Source of the DNA: Terrabacter sp. Root85
GTDB lineage: Bacteria; Actinomycetota; Actinomycetes; Actinomycetales; Dermatophilaceae
Direction of reading: 5' to 3'
NCBI RefSeq assembly: GCF_001429185.1
Contig: NZ_LMIW01000008.1
Location: forward strand, 732,056 to 796,055
Length of the DNA stretch: 64,000 bases
Positions 26,869 to 37,546 of the stretch are shown here, one piece after another (within the stretch, counting starts at the first letter, position 1; each line of letters opens with the position of its first letter). The notes under the pieces were generated by a model that was not told the origin of the DNA, did not search any database, and was given only the letters and a program-made list of their open reading frames with translations. The position numbers were made by a program, and so were the translations under genes.

Positions 26869-29800
26869 ATGTCATCACGCACCAGCACGACCGAGGGGGC
26901 CCTGGCCCGGCTCGGGTTCGCCGACCCCGACCGCGCGGTCGGGCTCATCGACGACCGCGCGCTGCTGCCGATCCGCGCGGCTGTCGAGGACGGCCAGCTC
27001 GACCCCCTGGCCGCCGTCATGGGCGACACCGCCGACCCCGACCAGTGCCTGCTCGGGCTGGTGCGGGTCGCGGAGTCCCTCGCCCGTCTCGGGGACCCGC
27101 CCGACTGGGGCATCTCCGCTCTCGCGGCCGAGCTCGCGGCCCCGGGCGTCGGGCGCGAGCGCGTCCTCGGGGTGCTCGGTGCCTCGACGGCGCTCGTCGA
27201 CGAGCTGGTCCGGCACCCCGAGCACTGGGTCGACGCCGCGCGTGCCGAGCGACGCCCGGGTGAGCAGGTGCGCAGCGACCTCGTGCGCGCGGTGACCGAC
27301 GAGCGGGGGGAGCACACGCCGCTCGACGCCCTGCGCATCGCGTACCGCCGGGGGCTGTTGCGGATCGCCGCCCTCGACGTCACGTCCGCCGACCCGCTCG
27401 CCGAGATGCCCGCCGTCGGCGAGGCCCTCGCGGAGCTGGCCGAGGCGGCCCTCGAGGCCGCCCTCGTCATCGCGCGGGAGGAGTACGGCGAGGGCCATGA
27501 GGTATGCCGTCTCGCTGTCATCGGGATGGGCAAGACGGGCGGCGGCGAGCTCAACTACGTCAGCGACGTCGACGTCATCTTCGTCGCCGAGCCGGCCGAG
27601 GGCGCCGACGAGGACCTCGCGCTGCGAGTCGGCACGGCGCTGGCGACGGCCGTCATGCGCGCGTGCTCGACCCCCACACCCGAGGGCAGCCTGTGGCCCG
27701 TCGACGCTGCGTTGCGCCCCGAGGGCAAGCAGGGGCCGCTCGTGCGGACCATCAGCAGCCACAAGGCGTACTACGAGCGCTGGGCCAAGACGTGGGAGTT
27801 CCAGGCTCTGCTCAAGGCCTGGGTCTCGGCGGGGGACAAGGAGATCGGGCTGCGCTACAAGGCGGAGATCTCACCGATGGTCTGGGAGGCGGCCGGGCGG
27901 GACAAGTTCGTCGAGGACGTCCAGGCGATGCGCCGCCGGGTCGAGCAGCACGTGCCCGCCAACGAGGCGGCGCGCCAGCTCAAGCTCGGGCCGGGGGGCC
28001 TGCGCGACGTCGAGTTCAGCGTCCAGCTGCTCCAGCTCGTGCACGGCCGCACCGACCCGAGCCTGCGGTCCGCGACGACGCTCGAGGCGCTGGCGGCGCT
28101 GGCCCGCGGCGGCTACGTCGGCCGCGACGACGCCGCCATCCTCGACCGGGCCTACCGTCACCTGCGCTGCCTCGAGCACCGCATCCAGCTGCACCGCCTC
28201 CGGCGCACGCACCTCATGCCGGTGACTGAGCCCGACCTGCGCCGGCTGGGTCGTGCGACGGGACACCGGACGCACCCGGAGCGGGCCGTCGTGGCCGACC
28301 GTCAGTCCTCGGCCCGCGAGGTGCGTCGGCTCCACGAGCGCCTCTTCTACCGGCCGCTGCTCGCGGCCGCCGCGAAGCTCAGCCCGACCGAGGCACGTCT
28401 CAGCCCCGAGGCGGCCCGTCAACGCCTCCTCGCCCTCGGCTTCCGCGACCCGGCAGGCGCCCTGCGCCACATCGAGGCGCTGACGACGGGCGTCAGCCGT
28501 CGCGCGGCGATCCAGCGCACCCTGCTCCCGGTCATGCTCGGCTGGTTCGCCGACGAGGCCGACCCCGACGCCGGGCTCCTGTCCTTCCGCCGGGTCTCCG
28601 ACGAGCTCGGCTCGACCCACTGGTACCTCAAGATGCTCCGCGACGAGGGCCGCGCCGCCGACCGCCTCGCCCACTGCCTGGCGCGCAGCCGGTATGCCGC
28701 GGACCTGCTCGTCCGCTCGCCCGAGAGCGTCTCGATCCTCGGGGACGACAACGGCCTGACGCCGCGCACGCGTGAGGCGATCACGGCGACGATGCAGTCC
28801 GCGGCCGGACGGCGCGACTCGGCCGCAGACGCGGTGGCCGCGGTGCGCGCCATCCGCCGCCACGAGCTGCTCCGCATCGTCATGGGCGACCTCGTCGGCG
28901 TCATCGACCTTCCCGGGGTCGGGGCGGCCCTGACCGACCTCAGCGGTTCGACGATCCAGGTCGCCCTCGAGGCGGCCATCCGTGAGGTCGAGCGGCGCGA
29001 GGCTGAGCCCGTCGGCGGCGACATCCTCGTCGTGGCGATGGGCAGTCTCGGTGGGCGGGAGCTCGGCTACGCCAGCGACGCCGACGTCATGTTCGTGCAC
29101 CAGCCGCACCCTGGGTCGTCGGAGAAGGACGTCCAGGCTCGCGCGACGATGGTCGTGCAGGAGCTGCGCAAGCTCCTCTCCGGCTCGGGTCCCGACCCGG
29201 GCCTCGGGCTCGACGCCGACCTGCGCCCCGAGGGCAAGGGCGGACCGCTCGTGCGCAGCGTCGACTCGTTCCGCACGTACTACGAGCGCTGGGCGCTCAC
29301 GTGGGAGTTCCAGGCGCTGCTGCGGGCCACCCCGATCGCCGGCCCGTCGGCCCTCGCCGACGCCTTCCTCGAGCTCATCGACCCGCTGCGCTGGCCCGAG
29401 GGCGGCATCAGCGACAGCCAGGTGCGTGACATCCGGACCCTCAAGGCGAGGGTCGAGAGCGAACGCCTCCCGCGCGGAGCCGACCCGCGCACCCACATCA
29501 AGCTGGGCCGTGGTGGACTCACCGACGTCGAGTGGGTCGTCCAGCTGCACCAGCTCGAACACGCCCACGCGCACCCGGCGCTGCGGGTCACCGGCACGAT
29601 GGCGGGGCTGGCGGCGCTCGAGTCCGAGGGGCTCGTCGCGACCGACGACGTCAAGGCGCTGCGCGAGGCCTGGCGTCTCGGTGCGCTGATGCGCAACGCG
29701 GGCGTCCTGTGGCGGGGGAGACCCATCGACAGCGTCCCGTCGGACCTGCGTGACCTCGACGGGATCGGCCGGATCATGGGTCGGTCCGCGGGCGAGGGAG

Positions 29801-29901
29801 CGGCGCTGGCCGAGCTGTGGCGCCGCGTCGCGCGACGCTCCAGGCACGCCACTGATTTCAACTTTTACGACACCCCACCTCGGGGTAGCGTCGTCACGTG
29901 A
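26869..29901 (+). CDS. glnE: Bifunctional glutamine synthetase adenylyltransferase/adenylyl-removing enzyme
   Basis: 1010 residues from ATG 26869. Two nucleotidyltransferase domains carry the paired-Asp motif: GGGELNYVSDVDVIFV near residue 225 and GGRELGYASDADVMFV near residue 726. Each is followed by LRPEGK. The N-terminal half removes AMP from, and the C-terminal half adds AMP to, the regulatory Tyr of GlnA. The likely substrate is the glnA product at 40996-42420, which keeps that Tyr. The GTGA overlap with the next gene places the MFS start inside its last codons. Confidence 0.95.
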   Translation: MSSRTSTTEGALARLGFADPDRAVGLIDDRALLPIRAAVEDGQLDPLAAVMGDTADPDQCLLGLVRVAESLARLGDPPDWGISALAAELAAPGVGRERVLGVLGASTALVDELVRHPEHWVDAARAERRPGEQVRSDLVRAVTDERGEHTPLDALRIAYRRGLLRIAALDVTSADPLAEMPAVGEALAELAEAALEAALVIAREEYGEGHEVCRLAVIGMGKTGGGELNYVSDVDVIFVAEPAEGADEDLALRVGTALATAVMRACSTPTPEGSLWPVDAALRPEGKQGPLVRTISSHKAYYERWAKTWEFQALLKAWVSAGDKEIGLRYKAEISPMVWEAAGRDKFVEDVQAMRRRVEQHVPANEAARQLKLGPGGLRDVEFSVQLLQLVHGRTDPSLRSATTLEALAALARGGYVGRDDAAILDRAYRHLRCLEHRIQLHRLRRTHLMPVTEPDLRRLGRATGHRTHPERAVVADRQSSAREVRRLHERLFYRPLLAAAAKLSPTEARLSPEAARQRLLALGFRDPAGALRHIEALTTGVSRRAAIQRTLLPVMLGWFADEADPDAGLLSFRRVSDELGSTHWYLKMLRDEGRAADRLAHCLARSRYAADLLVRSPESVSILGDDNGLTPRTREAITATMQSAAGRRDSAADAVAAVRAIRRHELLRIVMGDLVGVIDLPGVGAALTDLSGSTIQVALEAAIREVERREAEPVGGDILVVAMGSLGGRELGYASDADVMFVHQPHPGSSEKDVQARATMVVQELRKLLSGSGPDPGLGLDADLRPEGKGGPLVRSVDSFRTYYERWALTWEFQALLRATPIAGPSALADAFLELIDPLRWPEGGISDSQVRDIRTLKARVESERLPRGADPRTHIKLGRGGLTDVEWVVQLHQLEHAHAHPALRVTGTMAGLAALESEGLVATDDVKALREAWRLGALMRNAGVLWRGRPIDSVPSDLRDLDGIGRIMGRSAGEGAALAELWRRVARRSRHATDFNFYDTPPRGSVVT
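29864..29891 (+). promoter_or_regulatory. Promoter inside the end of glnE for the MFS gene
   Basis: TTTACG (29864-29869), 16-base spacer, TAGCGT (29886-29891), then six bases to GTG 29898. The local AT-richness inside a GC-rich gene end supports it. Confidence 0.5.
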
Positions 29902-31166
29902 ATCCGAGCCAGGGGCAGGGCGAGAGCGCGCCGACGTACGCCGCCGTCCTCCGCGTTCCGCGGTACCTGCCGGTGTTCCTGGCCAACGCCCTGTCGATGT
30001 GGGGCGACTACATCGCGCGCGTCACCATCGCTGCCGTCGTCTACGAGCGCACCCGGTCACCGCTCGCGACCGCCACGACGCTCGCCGTCAGCCTCGTGCC
30101 CACCTTCTTCGGGCGCAGCCTCATCGGACCGGTCGTCGACCGGTTCCCCTACAAGTGGGTCCTCATCTGGTCGCACCTGCTGCGGGCCGCCTGCGTGCTG
30201 GGCCTCATGTGGCTCGTCCTCCAGGGCTCGAGCCTCTGGCTCATGTTCCTCGTGCTGTTCGGGCTCGAGCTCATCGGCGGGGCGTCGACCGCCTCGTACA
30301 TGGTGCTCGTGACCGACCTCTTCGACGACCGCCATCTCTACGCGCGGGCCGTGGGGTTGGGGGCGATGTCCGAGCAGTTCAACCAGGCGATCGGCCTGGC
30401 CGTCGGCGGCGGGCTCATCGTGCTGGTCGGTCCCGAGACAGGGCTGCTCTTCGACCTGCTGACGTTCGTCGTCGCGGCACTGGTGACCCTCTTCGTCGTC
30501 GAGCTGCGGCCCGTGTCGGGCGAGCGGGGCCGTGGTCTGCGTGGCTTCACGCGCGACCTGACGACCGCCGCGGGCGACCTGGCCCGGCACCCGGTCCTCG
30601 CACGACTCGTGACGCTGAGCGCCGTCGCGTGCCTCGGCATCGTCGCGCCCGAGGCGTTGGCCCTGCCGATCGCCGGCCGGAACGGCTGGGGCGGTGTGCT
30701 GATGGCCTCCCCGATCGTGGGGGCCGTCGTCGGCATCATCCTCATCGGGCGGCGCGACGTGCACCAGCAGAACCGGTCCATCGTGCCGCTGGCCCTCGCG
30801 ATGCCGATCCCGCTCCTGCTGATCGCCGTCGAGCCACCGATCTGGCTCGTCGCGGCACTGTTCTTCGTGTCCGGGATGATGCAGGCCTTCATGGTGCCCC
30901 TGCAGGCGACGTTCGCCCTCGTGACCGAGCCGGCCCTGCGGGGTCGCATCTTCAGCCTGGCCGGGTCGGTCTCGATCGCGGCCGCTGGCCTGTCCTACCT
31001 CGCGGCCGGCTGGGTCGGCCAGCACTCGAGCGCCTACCTCGCCGTCACCATCTGTGCCGGCGTGTGTCTGGCCCTCGTCTCCCTCATCGCCGCGACGTGG
31101 CCCCACAGCCGGGTCCGCTCGGCCGTCGACTCCGCCTACGCGACGACGTCCTCCCGCGCCGCCTGA
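29898..31166 (+). CDS. MFS transporter
   Basis: 422 residues with about twelve membrane segments; starts YAAVLRVPRYLPVFLANALS and has the cytoplasmic loop FGRSLIGPVVDRFPYKWVL after helix 2. Resembles the enterobactin-exporter/YfiS-like MFS group found in actinobacteria. Substrate unknown. Its stop codon sits in the loop of a terminator. Confidence 0.88.
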   Translation: MNPSQGQGESAPTYAAVLRVPRYLPVFLANALSMWGDYIARVTIAAVVYERTRSPLATATTLAVSLVPTFFGRSLIGPVVDRFPYKWVLIWSHLLRAACVLGLMWLVLQGSSLWLMFLVLFGLELIGGASTASYMVLVTDLFDDRHLYARAVGLGAMSEQFNQAIGLAVGGGLIVLVGPETGLLFDLLTFVVAALVTLFVVELRPVSGERGRGLRGFTRDLTTAAGDLARHPVLARLVTLSAVACLGIVAPEALALPIAGRNGWGGVLMASPIVGAVVGIILIGRRDVHQQNRSIVPLALAMPIPLLLIAVEPPIWLVAALFFVSGMMQAFMVPLQATFALVTEPALRGRIFSLAGSVSIAAAGLSYLAAGWVGQHSSAYLAVTICAGVCLALVSLIAATWPHSRVRSAVDSAYATTSSRAA

Positions 31167-31185
31167 GCGACGCGGGAGGACGTCG
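31144..31185. terminator. Hairpin overlapping the MFS stop codon
   Basis: CGACGTCCTCCCGCG (31144-31158) pairs exactly with 31171-31185; the TGA (31164-31166) is in the 12-base loop. Confidence 0.65.
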
Positions 31186-31232
31186 GCACCGGACCGGGTC
31201 CGGCGAGCTGCCCGCAAACGCGGGCCATCGCG

Positions 31233-32223
31233 TCAGCGCATGCCGTTGGCGGCGAGCAGGGCCCGCCACGTCGACGGGTAGGCGATGCCCGTGGCCCCGA
31301 GTCCGTGCGTGGTCTGCCACGTCTTGAGGCGGCTCGTCGTCACGGAGGCGAAGGTGCCGGTCGCCGGTGACACGCCGATGGCGTTCTGCAGCGTGGTCAC
31401 GGCAGGTCCCGACATGCCGGGACGCAGGACCATGCCCGAGCGCGGGACGAGCTGTCTGAGCAGGGTGCTCGCTCCGACCGGAGCCTTGACGACGGGGTAG
31501 CTGGTGCAGCGCTTCGGGTTGGGGGCTGCCTGCCCCTCCGACCAGTTGAGGTCGGCAGGGCGGCAGGGGCCCCAGTCGACCGGGGCGACCGTCTTGGTCC
31601 AGAAGGAGGTCCGACCGTTCGCGCCCTCCCACGAGAGGCTGAGGTGGATGTGGTTGCGGTGACAGGCGGTGTCGTACGCCGAGGAGGGCGTGTCGGCGCA
31701 GGTGCTGTACGGGCGCCATCCCTCCGCCGGGCGGTACGAGCTCCACATCTTGTCGTTCCAGATGATGTACATGACGCCCAGGCGTCGCGCGTTGGCGTAG
31801 CGGTTGCCGGCCTTGTCGTAGGCGAGCAGCCACGTCAGCACGGCACTGGCCTCGGCGCGCTCGGTGGCGTTGCGCACGTTGAAAAAGGTGTCGATGGCGC
31901 GTCCGTCGAAGTGTTCCGAGGAGGGCGTCGTCGCCGACGTGCAGGTGCGCGAGAGGCCGTACGTGTTGCCGTAGGTCGCCTGGATCAGCTTGGCGAGCTT
32001 CGCGGAGCCGGTCCGGGTGCGCAGGTCGCAGCCGGTCGGGGGGGACATAGGGCGACAGGCCCTCGATCGCGACCGGGAGGCCGGTCGGGGTCGGGGGCAC
32101 CGCGACGGCGCCGCCGCCGGCCGTGGCCGACGGGGCCACGGTGGACACGATGGCGAGCGACGCGACGGCTGCCATGAGCAGACCGAGCGCTCGCAGGCGT
32201 CGAGGAAGAACGGGGTGTTTCAT
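31233..32223 (-). pseudogene. Secreted M15-like peptidoglycan hydrolase with PG-binding domain, frameshifted at a 7-G tract
   Basis: From ATG 32221-32223 a signal peptide (RRLRALGLLMAAVASLAIV) and about 25 residues are in frame, ending GLSPYV. A run of seven G (32038-32044, C on the coding strand) then shifts the frame. One base fewer gives SPYVPPTGCDLRTRTG and joins a 265-residue body. The body has SEHFDGRAIDTFFN and HRNHIHLSLS, resembling the zinc ligands of M15-type DD-peptidases. A C-terminal PG_binding_1-like domain follows (LRPGMSGPAVTTLQNAI). Homopolymer slippage or sequencing error explains the break; regulated slippage is possible. Confidence 0.75.
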
Positions 32224-32513
32224 GGTGGGTCTCCGAGACGGGGATCGGTGGGATCCACCCGGGCCGAGGCAGGGTGGCAGGTCGCGAGGGGTGTGGGGTT
32301 GTGATCCCGTGCGCGTGGAGAGAGGCCGTCAGGGAACCTGCGAACGCGGGTGTCACAATTTAACCCATTTGTCCCATTACTACCGAGTCAACGCGAAAAG
32401 TCGCTGACGCGACACGCCGCGCCGGTCACGAGACGTACGCCCGTCTTGCGATAAGGAACGCCGGTCGAGGTCGCCGGCGCGGGTCGGACGGGGCCGGAGA
32501 CCGAGGGCGGGTT
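32224..32513 (-). promoter_or_regulatory. Upstream region of the secreted hydrolase
   Basis: The AT-rich core 32350-32402, read on the reverse strand, has TTGACT followed by two ATGGG words and TTAAATTGTGACA. It would give an untranslated leader of roughly 100 bases. No recognisable riboswitch was seen. No gene supported on the forward strand. Confidence 0.4.
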
Positions 32514-34025
32514 CTATCGTCCGGTGTGGGTCTCCGTGCGTGCGCGTCGCCGGCGCCCACGCAGGTCGAGGGCGCTGGCGAGCAGCGCGACTGCGACGAG
32601 AGCGGCAGCGACGCGCAGGGCGGTCGACGCGTCGAGCGCGCCGCCGGCAGCGGCGTCCGCGTAGAAGACGGCCCCGATGAGGGCGATCCCGGCCGCGGTG
32701 CCGATGCGCTGGCCGGTCTGGAGGAGCCCTCCTGCGGTGCCGGCTCGCTCGATTGGGACCCGGGCGACCGTGAGCGTGATGTTGGGGGAGATGACCAGAC
32801 CGCTGCCGAGGCCCGCGACGAGCAGGGGGCCGGCGAGCCACCAGCCGAGCGAGGTGTCGTGGACTGCGCTGGTGACGACGTCCACCGCGACGAGACCCAC
32901 GAGCACCACGGTGAGCCCAACGGTCACGAGCGAGCGCCCGAAGCGGCTGACGAGGCGCCCGCCGATCGCGGACGTCACGGCCGACCCGGCGGCGAAGGGG
33001 GTGACGGCCAGCCCCGCGAGCAGGGGCGAGTAACCCAGCTGCTGCTGGAAGAAGATCGTCAGCACGAAGAAGATGCCGGTGAAGCCACCGAAGTAGATGG
33101 TGCCGACCGCTGCACCAGAGGCATAGCCGGGCACGTGGAAGAGGTCCAGGTCGACGAGAGGGCTCCGGCCGCGCCGGGTGTACGTGCGCTCCCACCAGAG
33201 GAAGGCGACGAGGAGGGCCGCGCCGACGAGGGCCACCCACCACGGGACGCCCGCGCCGCCACGCCCCGTCTCGACGACGGGCAGCAGGACGCCGAGCACG
33301 CCGGCGCCGAGCAGCACGACGCCGACCGGGTCGGCGTCGACATGCCGCTGGGGATCGCGAGGCGGGGGATCGGGCAGCCAGCGCATGGCGAGCACCACCG
33401 CTGCCACGGCGATCGGCAGGTTGACGAAGAAGATCCACCGCCAGCCGCTCTGCTCGCCCAGACCGTCGAGGATGACCCCGCCGACGACGGGACCCACGGC
33501 CGTCGAGATGCCGATGGTCGCGCCGAGCAGGCCGAACGCCCGGCCACGCTCGTCGCCCCGGAACAGCTGCTGGATCAGGCCCGAGACCTGCGGGTTGAGG
33601 ATGCCGCCGGCCGCACCCTGGACCAGCCTGGCGACGATGAGCAGGGTGCTGTTCGGGGCGATCCCGCAGGCGAGGCTCGCGAGCCCGAAGAGGACGACGC
33701 CGACGACGAACACGGTGCGCCGGCCGAGGACGTCACCGAGGCGTCCTGCGGGGACGAGCGTCAGGCCGAACGCGAGGGCGTAGCCCGAGACGACCCACTG
33801 CAGGTCGCTGGGCGTGGCGTGCACCCCGGTCTGGATCGAGGGGAGGGCGACGTTGACGATGCTGACGTCGAGGAGGGTCATGAAGCCGGCCACGAGGCAC
33901 ACCCACAGGGACTTCCAGCGCCGCGGGTCGGGCTCGGTGGCGGGTGCGCGCCCACTGGCCCCGGGTACCGGCTCACGGCCGGTCTCGTGCGTGGCGACGC
34001 GGGCCTCGACGTGGTCGTCGTTCAC
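32514..34025 (-). CDS. DHA2-family (EmrB/QacA-type) drug exporter
   Basis: 503 residues from GTG 34023-34025, overlapping the stop of the preceding gene (GTGA). Fourteen predicted spans. Family motifs: LLDVSIVNVALPSIQ in helix 1, PAGRLGDVLGRRTVF (motif A) and GAAGGILNPQVSGL. Proton-driven export of hydrophobic drugs or other compounds. Coupled to an upstream DUF1810 gene. Confidence 0.9.
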   Translation of the reverse strand: MNDDHVEARVATHETGREPVPGASGRAPATEPDPRRWKSLWVCLVAGFMTLLDVSIVNVALPSIQTGVHATPSDLQWVVSGYALAFGLTLVPAGRLGDVLGRRTVFVVGVVLFGLASLACGIAPNSTLLIVARLVQGAAGGILNPQVSGLIQQLFRGDERGRAFGLLGATIGISTAVGPVVGGVILDGLGEQSGWRWIFFVNLPIAVAAVVLAMRWLPDPPPRDPQRHVDADPVGVVLLGAGVLGVLLPVVETGRGGAGVPWWVALVGAALLVAFLWWERTYTRRGRSPLVDLDLFHVPGYASGAAVGTIYFGGFTGIFFVLTIFFQQQLGYSPLLAGLAVTPFAAGSAVTSAIGGRLVSRFGRSLVTVGLTVVLVGLVAVDVVTSAVHDTSLGWWLAGPLLVAGLGSGLVISPNITLTVARVPIERAGTAGGLLQTGQRIGTAAGIALIGAVFYADAAAGGALDASTALRVAAALVAVALLASALDLRGRRRRARTETHTGR

Positions 34026-34465
34026 GAGCCGAGGATCCCCGTCGTCGCGTCGTCGCGGCGGCCTTCGAGGAAGTGATCGAGCACGCGAGCGAAGGGCGCG
34101 GCGTCCTCCGGGTCGCGGGCCGCCAGCTCGAAGAGGGTCATCGACGAGCGCAGCTTCGTCGCGTCGACAGGACCCAGGACGCGCACGGGGTCGTCGGTGT
34201 CGAGGGCATCGAGCGCGTCCGCGCACTCGCGCAGCCGAGGTCCGAGGATCGGGTGGCGCAGGTAGGCGCGCGCCTCGCGAAGACCCGACACGGCATACGT
34301 CCGGGCGGTCTCGCTCCTGCCGAGCCCGCTGACCTGGGGAAGGACGAACCACATCCAGTGACCGCGTTTGGTGCCGGCCCGCAGCTCGGTCAGGGCGCTG
34401 GCGTAGGTGCCGCCCGCATCCTGGGCGCGGACGAAGCGCTCGAGGTCGGGAGAGTCGTCGGTCAT
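34022..34465 (-). CDS. DUF1810-family protein
   Basis: 147 residues. Hallmark DLERFVRAQ, ELRAGTKRGHWMWFVLPQ and LDHFLEG. Small cytoplasmic proteins of this family are widespread and of unknown biochemical role; some are implicated in ADP-ribosylation-related biology, which cannot be judged here. No ribosome site precedes ATG 34463-34465, so the start could be slightly upstream or leaderless. Translationally coupled to the DHA2 exporter. Confidence 0.8.
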   Translation of the reverse strand: MTDDSPDLERFVRAQDAGGTYASALTELRAGTKRGHWMWFVLPQVSGLGRSETARTYAVSGLREARAYLRHPILGPRLRECADALDALDTDDPVRVLGPVDATKLRSSMTLFELAARDPEDAAPFARVLDHFLEGRRDDATTGILGS

Positions 34466-34570
34466 GTACTGGGTCGTACCCGTGAGGCCCACCCGAGACG
34501 ACACCCTGTCCAGGGTCTGACCGCGACGCGTACGCCCGGCGCGGGCTCCGTGTCGCCCGGCCCGCGCGCC

Positions 34571-34582
34571 TAGGGTGGTGAC
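34571..34582 (+). promoter_or_regulatory. Leaderless -10 of the LuxR-type regulator
   Basis: TAGGGT at 34571-34576, six bases before ATG 34583. Confidence 0.5.
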
Positions 34583-37438
34583 ATGCCGGTGCTGGGCACG
34601 AAGCTGCACGTCCCGAGGGCCCGTCGGCCCCTCGTTCCGCGCCGACGCCTGACCGACCAGCTCGACATGCCCGGGGCATCACTCCCCAGGCTCGTGCTCG
34701 TATGTGCCCCAGCCGGATTCGGCAAGACCACCCTCATGGCCCAGTGGCTCGCCCAGCAGGACGCCGATGGTCCGGACGGGTCTGGGGGTGGCTTCGCCGG
34801 GAGGGTCGCCTGGCTCTCCCTCGACGGCGGCGACGACGACCCGTTCCGGTTCCTGGCCCACCTCGGCGCGGCTCTCGATGCCGCGTCGTCCGGCGACGTG
34901 ACCTCCACACCGTCGGCGCCGGAGGATCCGGGCCCTGTCGGGACGGACGACGAGCCGCTGCTCGAGATCGTCGCCGCCCTGTCCGACACCGCCCGGACCG
35001 TGATCGTGCTCGACGACTACCACGTCATCACCGACCCGGACGTGCACGCTCTGGTGACGTCGCTCGTCGACCGGCTGCCGCACCGGGCCACCCTGGCTAT
35101 CACCACGCGCGCCGACCCTCCACTGCGGCTGTCGCGGCTGCGCGCCCGCGGCGAAGTCCTCGAGCTGCGTGCGGCTGACCTCCGCTTCACGCCCGACGAG
35201 GCGCAGGACTTCTTCCATGACGTCATGGGGCTCGACCTCGAGCGACGGCACGTCACCCTGCTCGAGGCGCGGACCGAGGGATGGGCGGCCGGCCTGCAGC
35301 TCGCGGCCCTCTCGGCCCGGGGACGCACCGACCCCGACGACATCGACGCCTTCGTCGACGCCTTCAGCGGCAGCCACCGGCTGGTCCTCGACTACCTCGT
35401 CGAGGAGGTGCTGGCCGGCCTGCCCGACGACCTGCGTTCCTTCCTGCTCGACACGGCAGTCCTCGACGCCCTCACCGCGCCGTTGTGTGATGCGCTGACG
35501 GGGCGTGAGGACGGCCAGCGCTCGCTCGAGCTGCTCGAACGCGGGAACGTCTTCGTCGTGCCGCTCGACGACCACCGGCAGTGGTACCGCTACCACCACC
35601 TTTTCGCCGACACCCTGCGTGCTGGCCTCGTCACCGAGCGACCCGGCGAGACCGCAGGGCAGCACCGGACGGCCAGCAGGTGGTACGCCGGCCAGGGGCT
35701 CGTGGCCGACGCCATCCGGCACGCGATCGCAGGCGGCGACGCCGAGCAGGCCGCGGAGCTGCTGGAGCTGGCGCTGCCGGACCTGCGCCGGCGTCGCCAG
35801 GACCGGACCCTGCTGCAATGGCTCACGGCGCTGCCCGACGACGTCGTCGGTCGTCGACCCCTGCTCGCGACCGCACGGGCGTGGTCGCGGCTGTCCGTCG
35901 GTGACCTCGACGGCGTCGAGGCCTGGCTCGATGCTGCCGAGGCCGGCCAAGCCGGCCAGACCGGTGGCCACGGGCGGGAACCGATCCCGGCCTCAGCCCT
36001 CGCCGAGGCCGAGCGGGCCCGCGACGAGGAGCGCAGGAGCGTACCGGCGACGATCGAGATCTACCGGGCCTCGGTCGCCCAGGCCCGCGGCGACGTCGCG
36101 GGCACGGTCGCGCACGCGCGGCGGGCGCTCGAGCTGGCGGGCGATCGCGACCACCTCGCCCGAGCCGGAGCCTTCGGCTTCCTCGGCCTTGCGGCGTGGG
36201 CGGCCGGCGACGTCGTCACCGCCGTCGACACCTTCAGCGAGGCGCGGCGCAGCCTCGCTGCGGCTGGAGCGCTGGCCGACGAGCTCGGCGCCGTCGTCGT
36301 GCTCGGCGCCATGTGGGTGGCGAGAGGTCGTCCTGACGAGGCGCGTCGGCTCTACGAGGACGCGCTCGAGACCGCGGCGCGACACCTCGGTCGGCTGCCG
36401 GCGACGGTGGGTGACGTGCACGTGGGCCTGGCCGAGGTGCTTCGCGAGCACGGTGAGCTCGACGCGGCACAGCACCACCTCGAGGTCGCGCGTGACCTCG
36501 GCGAGAGGGCATCCCTGCCCGAGAACCGGCACCGCTGGTTCACGACGATGGCCGGTCTGCTCCGGGCGCGCGGGGACCTCGACGGCGCGGTGGCGATGCT
36601 GCAGCAGGCCGAACCGCTCTACGTGGCCGGCTTCTTCCCCGACGTGCGTCCCATCGCCGCCGAGATCGCGCGGCTCCGGGTCGCCCAGGGCCGACTGCCG
36701 GAGGCCGAGAGCTGGGTCCGTGCCTGCGGCGTCACCTGCATGGACGAGCCCTCCTACCTCGCGGAGTTCGACCAGCTCACGCTCGCCCGACTGCTCGTCG
36801 CTCAGGCCCGCGCCGCCCAGCCGAGCCCGGGCTCGGCCGGCGAACCCGACCCGAGGCGGGGTGCGGGCGGGAGTGCTGTCGATGTGGCGACGCGCGTGCT
36901 CGCCGCGGGCGAGCTGGCACGACGCGACGGCACGGTCGTCGAGGCGCTGCTCGTCCGTGCGCTCGCCCACCACGTGTCCGGTGACCTCGACCTCGCCGTG
37001 AGGGACCTCGACCGCGCCGTGAGTCGTGGTGTCCCTGCCGGCTACGTCCGGCTCTTCCTCGACGAAGGCTCGGCGCTGAAGGAGCTGCTCCGGTCCACCC
37101 AGGCTGCTGGGGTCGATGCGTCGCCCGCGCTGCTCGACCTGGTCCACCCGGCCGCGTCGGCGGCCGACAGTGACACGAATGCTCCCGCGGAGCAGGACTC
37201 CGGCCTCCGACCGGGCCTCCATCCGGGCCTCCATCCGGGCCTCCACTCGGGCCTCAGCAGCCGCGAGCTCGAGGTGCTGCGCCTGCTCGCCACCGATCTC
37301 AGCGGCCCCGAGATCGCGGCGCGACTGTTCGTCTCGGTCAACACGCTGCGCACGCACACCAAGCACATCTTCACCAAGCTCGACGTCTCCACGCGCCGAG
37401 CGGCGGTCTCCCGGGCGCACGCGTCCGGCCTGCTCTAG
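34583..37438 (+). CDS. Large ATP-binding LuxR-type regulator (LAL/MalT-like STAND protein)
   Basis: 951 residues. Residues about 40-60 carry the Walker A ([15 protein letters not shown]); [11 protein letters not shown] near 135-145 is Walker B, and [17 protein letters not shown] follows as in MalT. The middle 500 residues are TPR-like helices. A linker with [14 protein letters not shown] leads to the C-terminal LuxR helix-turn-helix ([20 protein letters not shown], then [10 protein letters not shown]). Such proteins bind an inducer and ATP, oligomerise and activate transcription. The adjacent three-gene membrane operon is the likely target. Confidence 0.92.
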   Translation: MPVLGTKLHVPRARRPLVPRRRLTDQLDMPGASLPRLVLVCAPAGFGKTTLMAQWLAQQDADGPDGSGGGFAGRVAWLSLDGGDDDPFRFLAHLGAALDAASSGDVTSTPSAPEDPGPVGTDDEPLLEIVAALSDTARTVIVLDDYHVITDPDVHALVTSLVDRLPHRATLAITTRADPPLRLSRLRARGEVLELRAADLRFTPDEAQDFFHDVMGLDLERRHVTLLEARTEGWAAGLQLAALSARGRTDPDDIDAFVDAFSGSHRLVLDYLVEEVLAGLPDDLRSFLLDTAVLDALTAPLCDALTGREDGQRSLELLERGNVFVVPLDDHRQWYRYHHLFADTLRAGLVTERPGETAGQHRTASRWYAGQGLVADAIRHAIAGGDAEQAAELLELALPDLRRRRQDRTLLQWLTALPDDVVGRRPLLATARAWSRLSVGDLDGVEAWLDAAEAGQAGQTGGHGREPIPASALAEAERARDEERRSVPATIEIYRASVAQARGDVAGTVAHARRALELAGDRDHLARAGAFGFLGLAAWAAGDVVTAVDTFSEARRSLAAAGALADELGAVVVLGAMWVARGRPDEARRLYEDALETAARHLGRLPATVGDVHVGLAEVLREHGELDAAQHHLEVARDLGERASLPENRHRWFTTMAGLLRARGDLDGAVAMLQQAEPLYVAGFFPDVRPIAAEIARLRVAQGRLPEAESWVRACGVTCMDEPSYLAEFDQLTLARLLVAQARAAQPSPGSAGEPDPRRGAGGSAVDVATRVLAAGELARRDGTVVEALLVRALAHHVSGDLDLAVRDLDRAVSRGVPAGYVRLFLDEGSALKELLRSTQAAGVDASPALLDLVHPAASAADSDTNAPAEQDSGLRPGLHPGLHPGLHSGLSSRELEVLRLLATDLSGPEIAARLFVSVNTLRTHTKHIFTKLDVSTRRAAVSRAHASGLL
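37199..37258. repeat. Five 12-bp coding repeats before the LuxR DNA-binding domain
   Basis: Units close to CCGGGCCTCCAT at 37199-37258, two of them identical (37211-37222, 37223-37234). They encode a G-L-x-P linker and could vary in number between strains. Confidence 0.8.
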
Positions 37439-37450
37439 GTCACCACCTCG

Positions 37451-37466
37451 GTCACCCGATCAGGTG
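37451..37466. promoter_or_regulatory. Dyad between the LuxR gene and the membrane operon
   Basis: TCACC-N6-GGTGA. A TAGCGT further downstream (about 37491-37496) may be the -10. Candidate binding site of the LuxR-type regulator. Confidence 0.35.
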
Positions 37467-37546
37467 ATGTGGGCTCACCCTCGGCGTCCCTAGCGTCGTG
37501 GACATCGCCGGACACGCCGTCCAGCCCCAGTCACCGGGAGCCCGAC

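Noticed and set aside
25332-27554. 740-codon reverse frame across glnA2 and glnE
   Set aside because: It spans two well-supported forward genes and has the composition of an antisense shadow.
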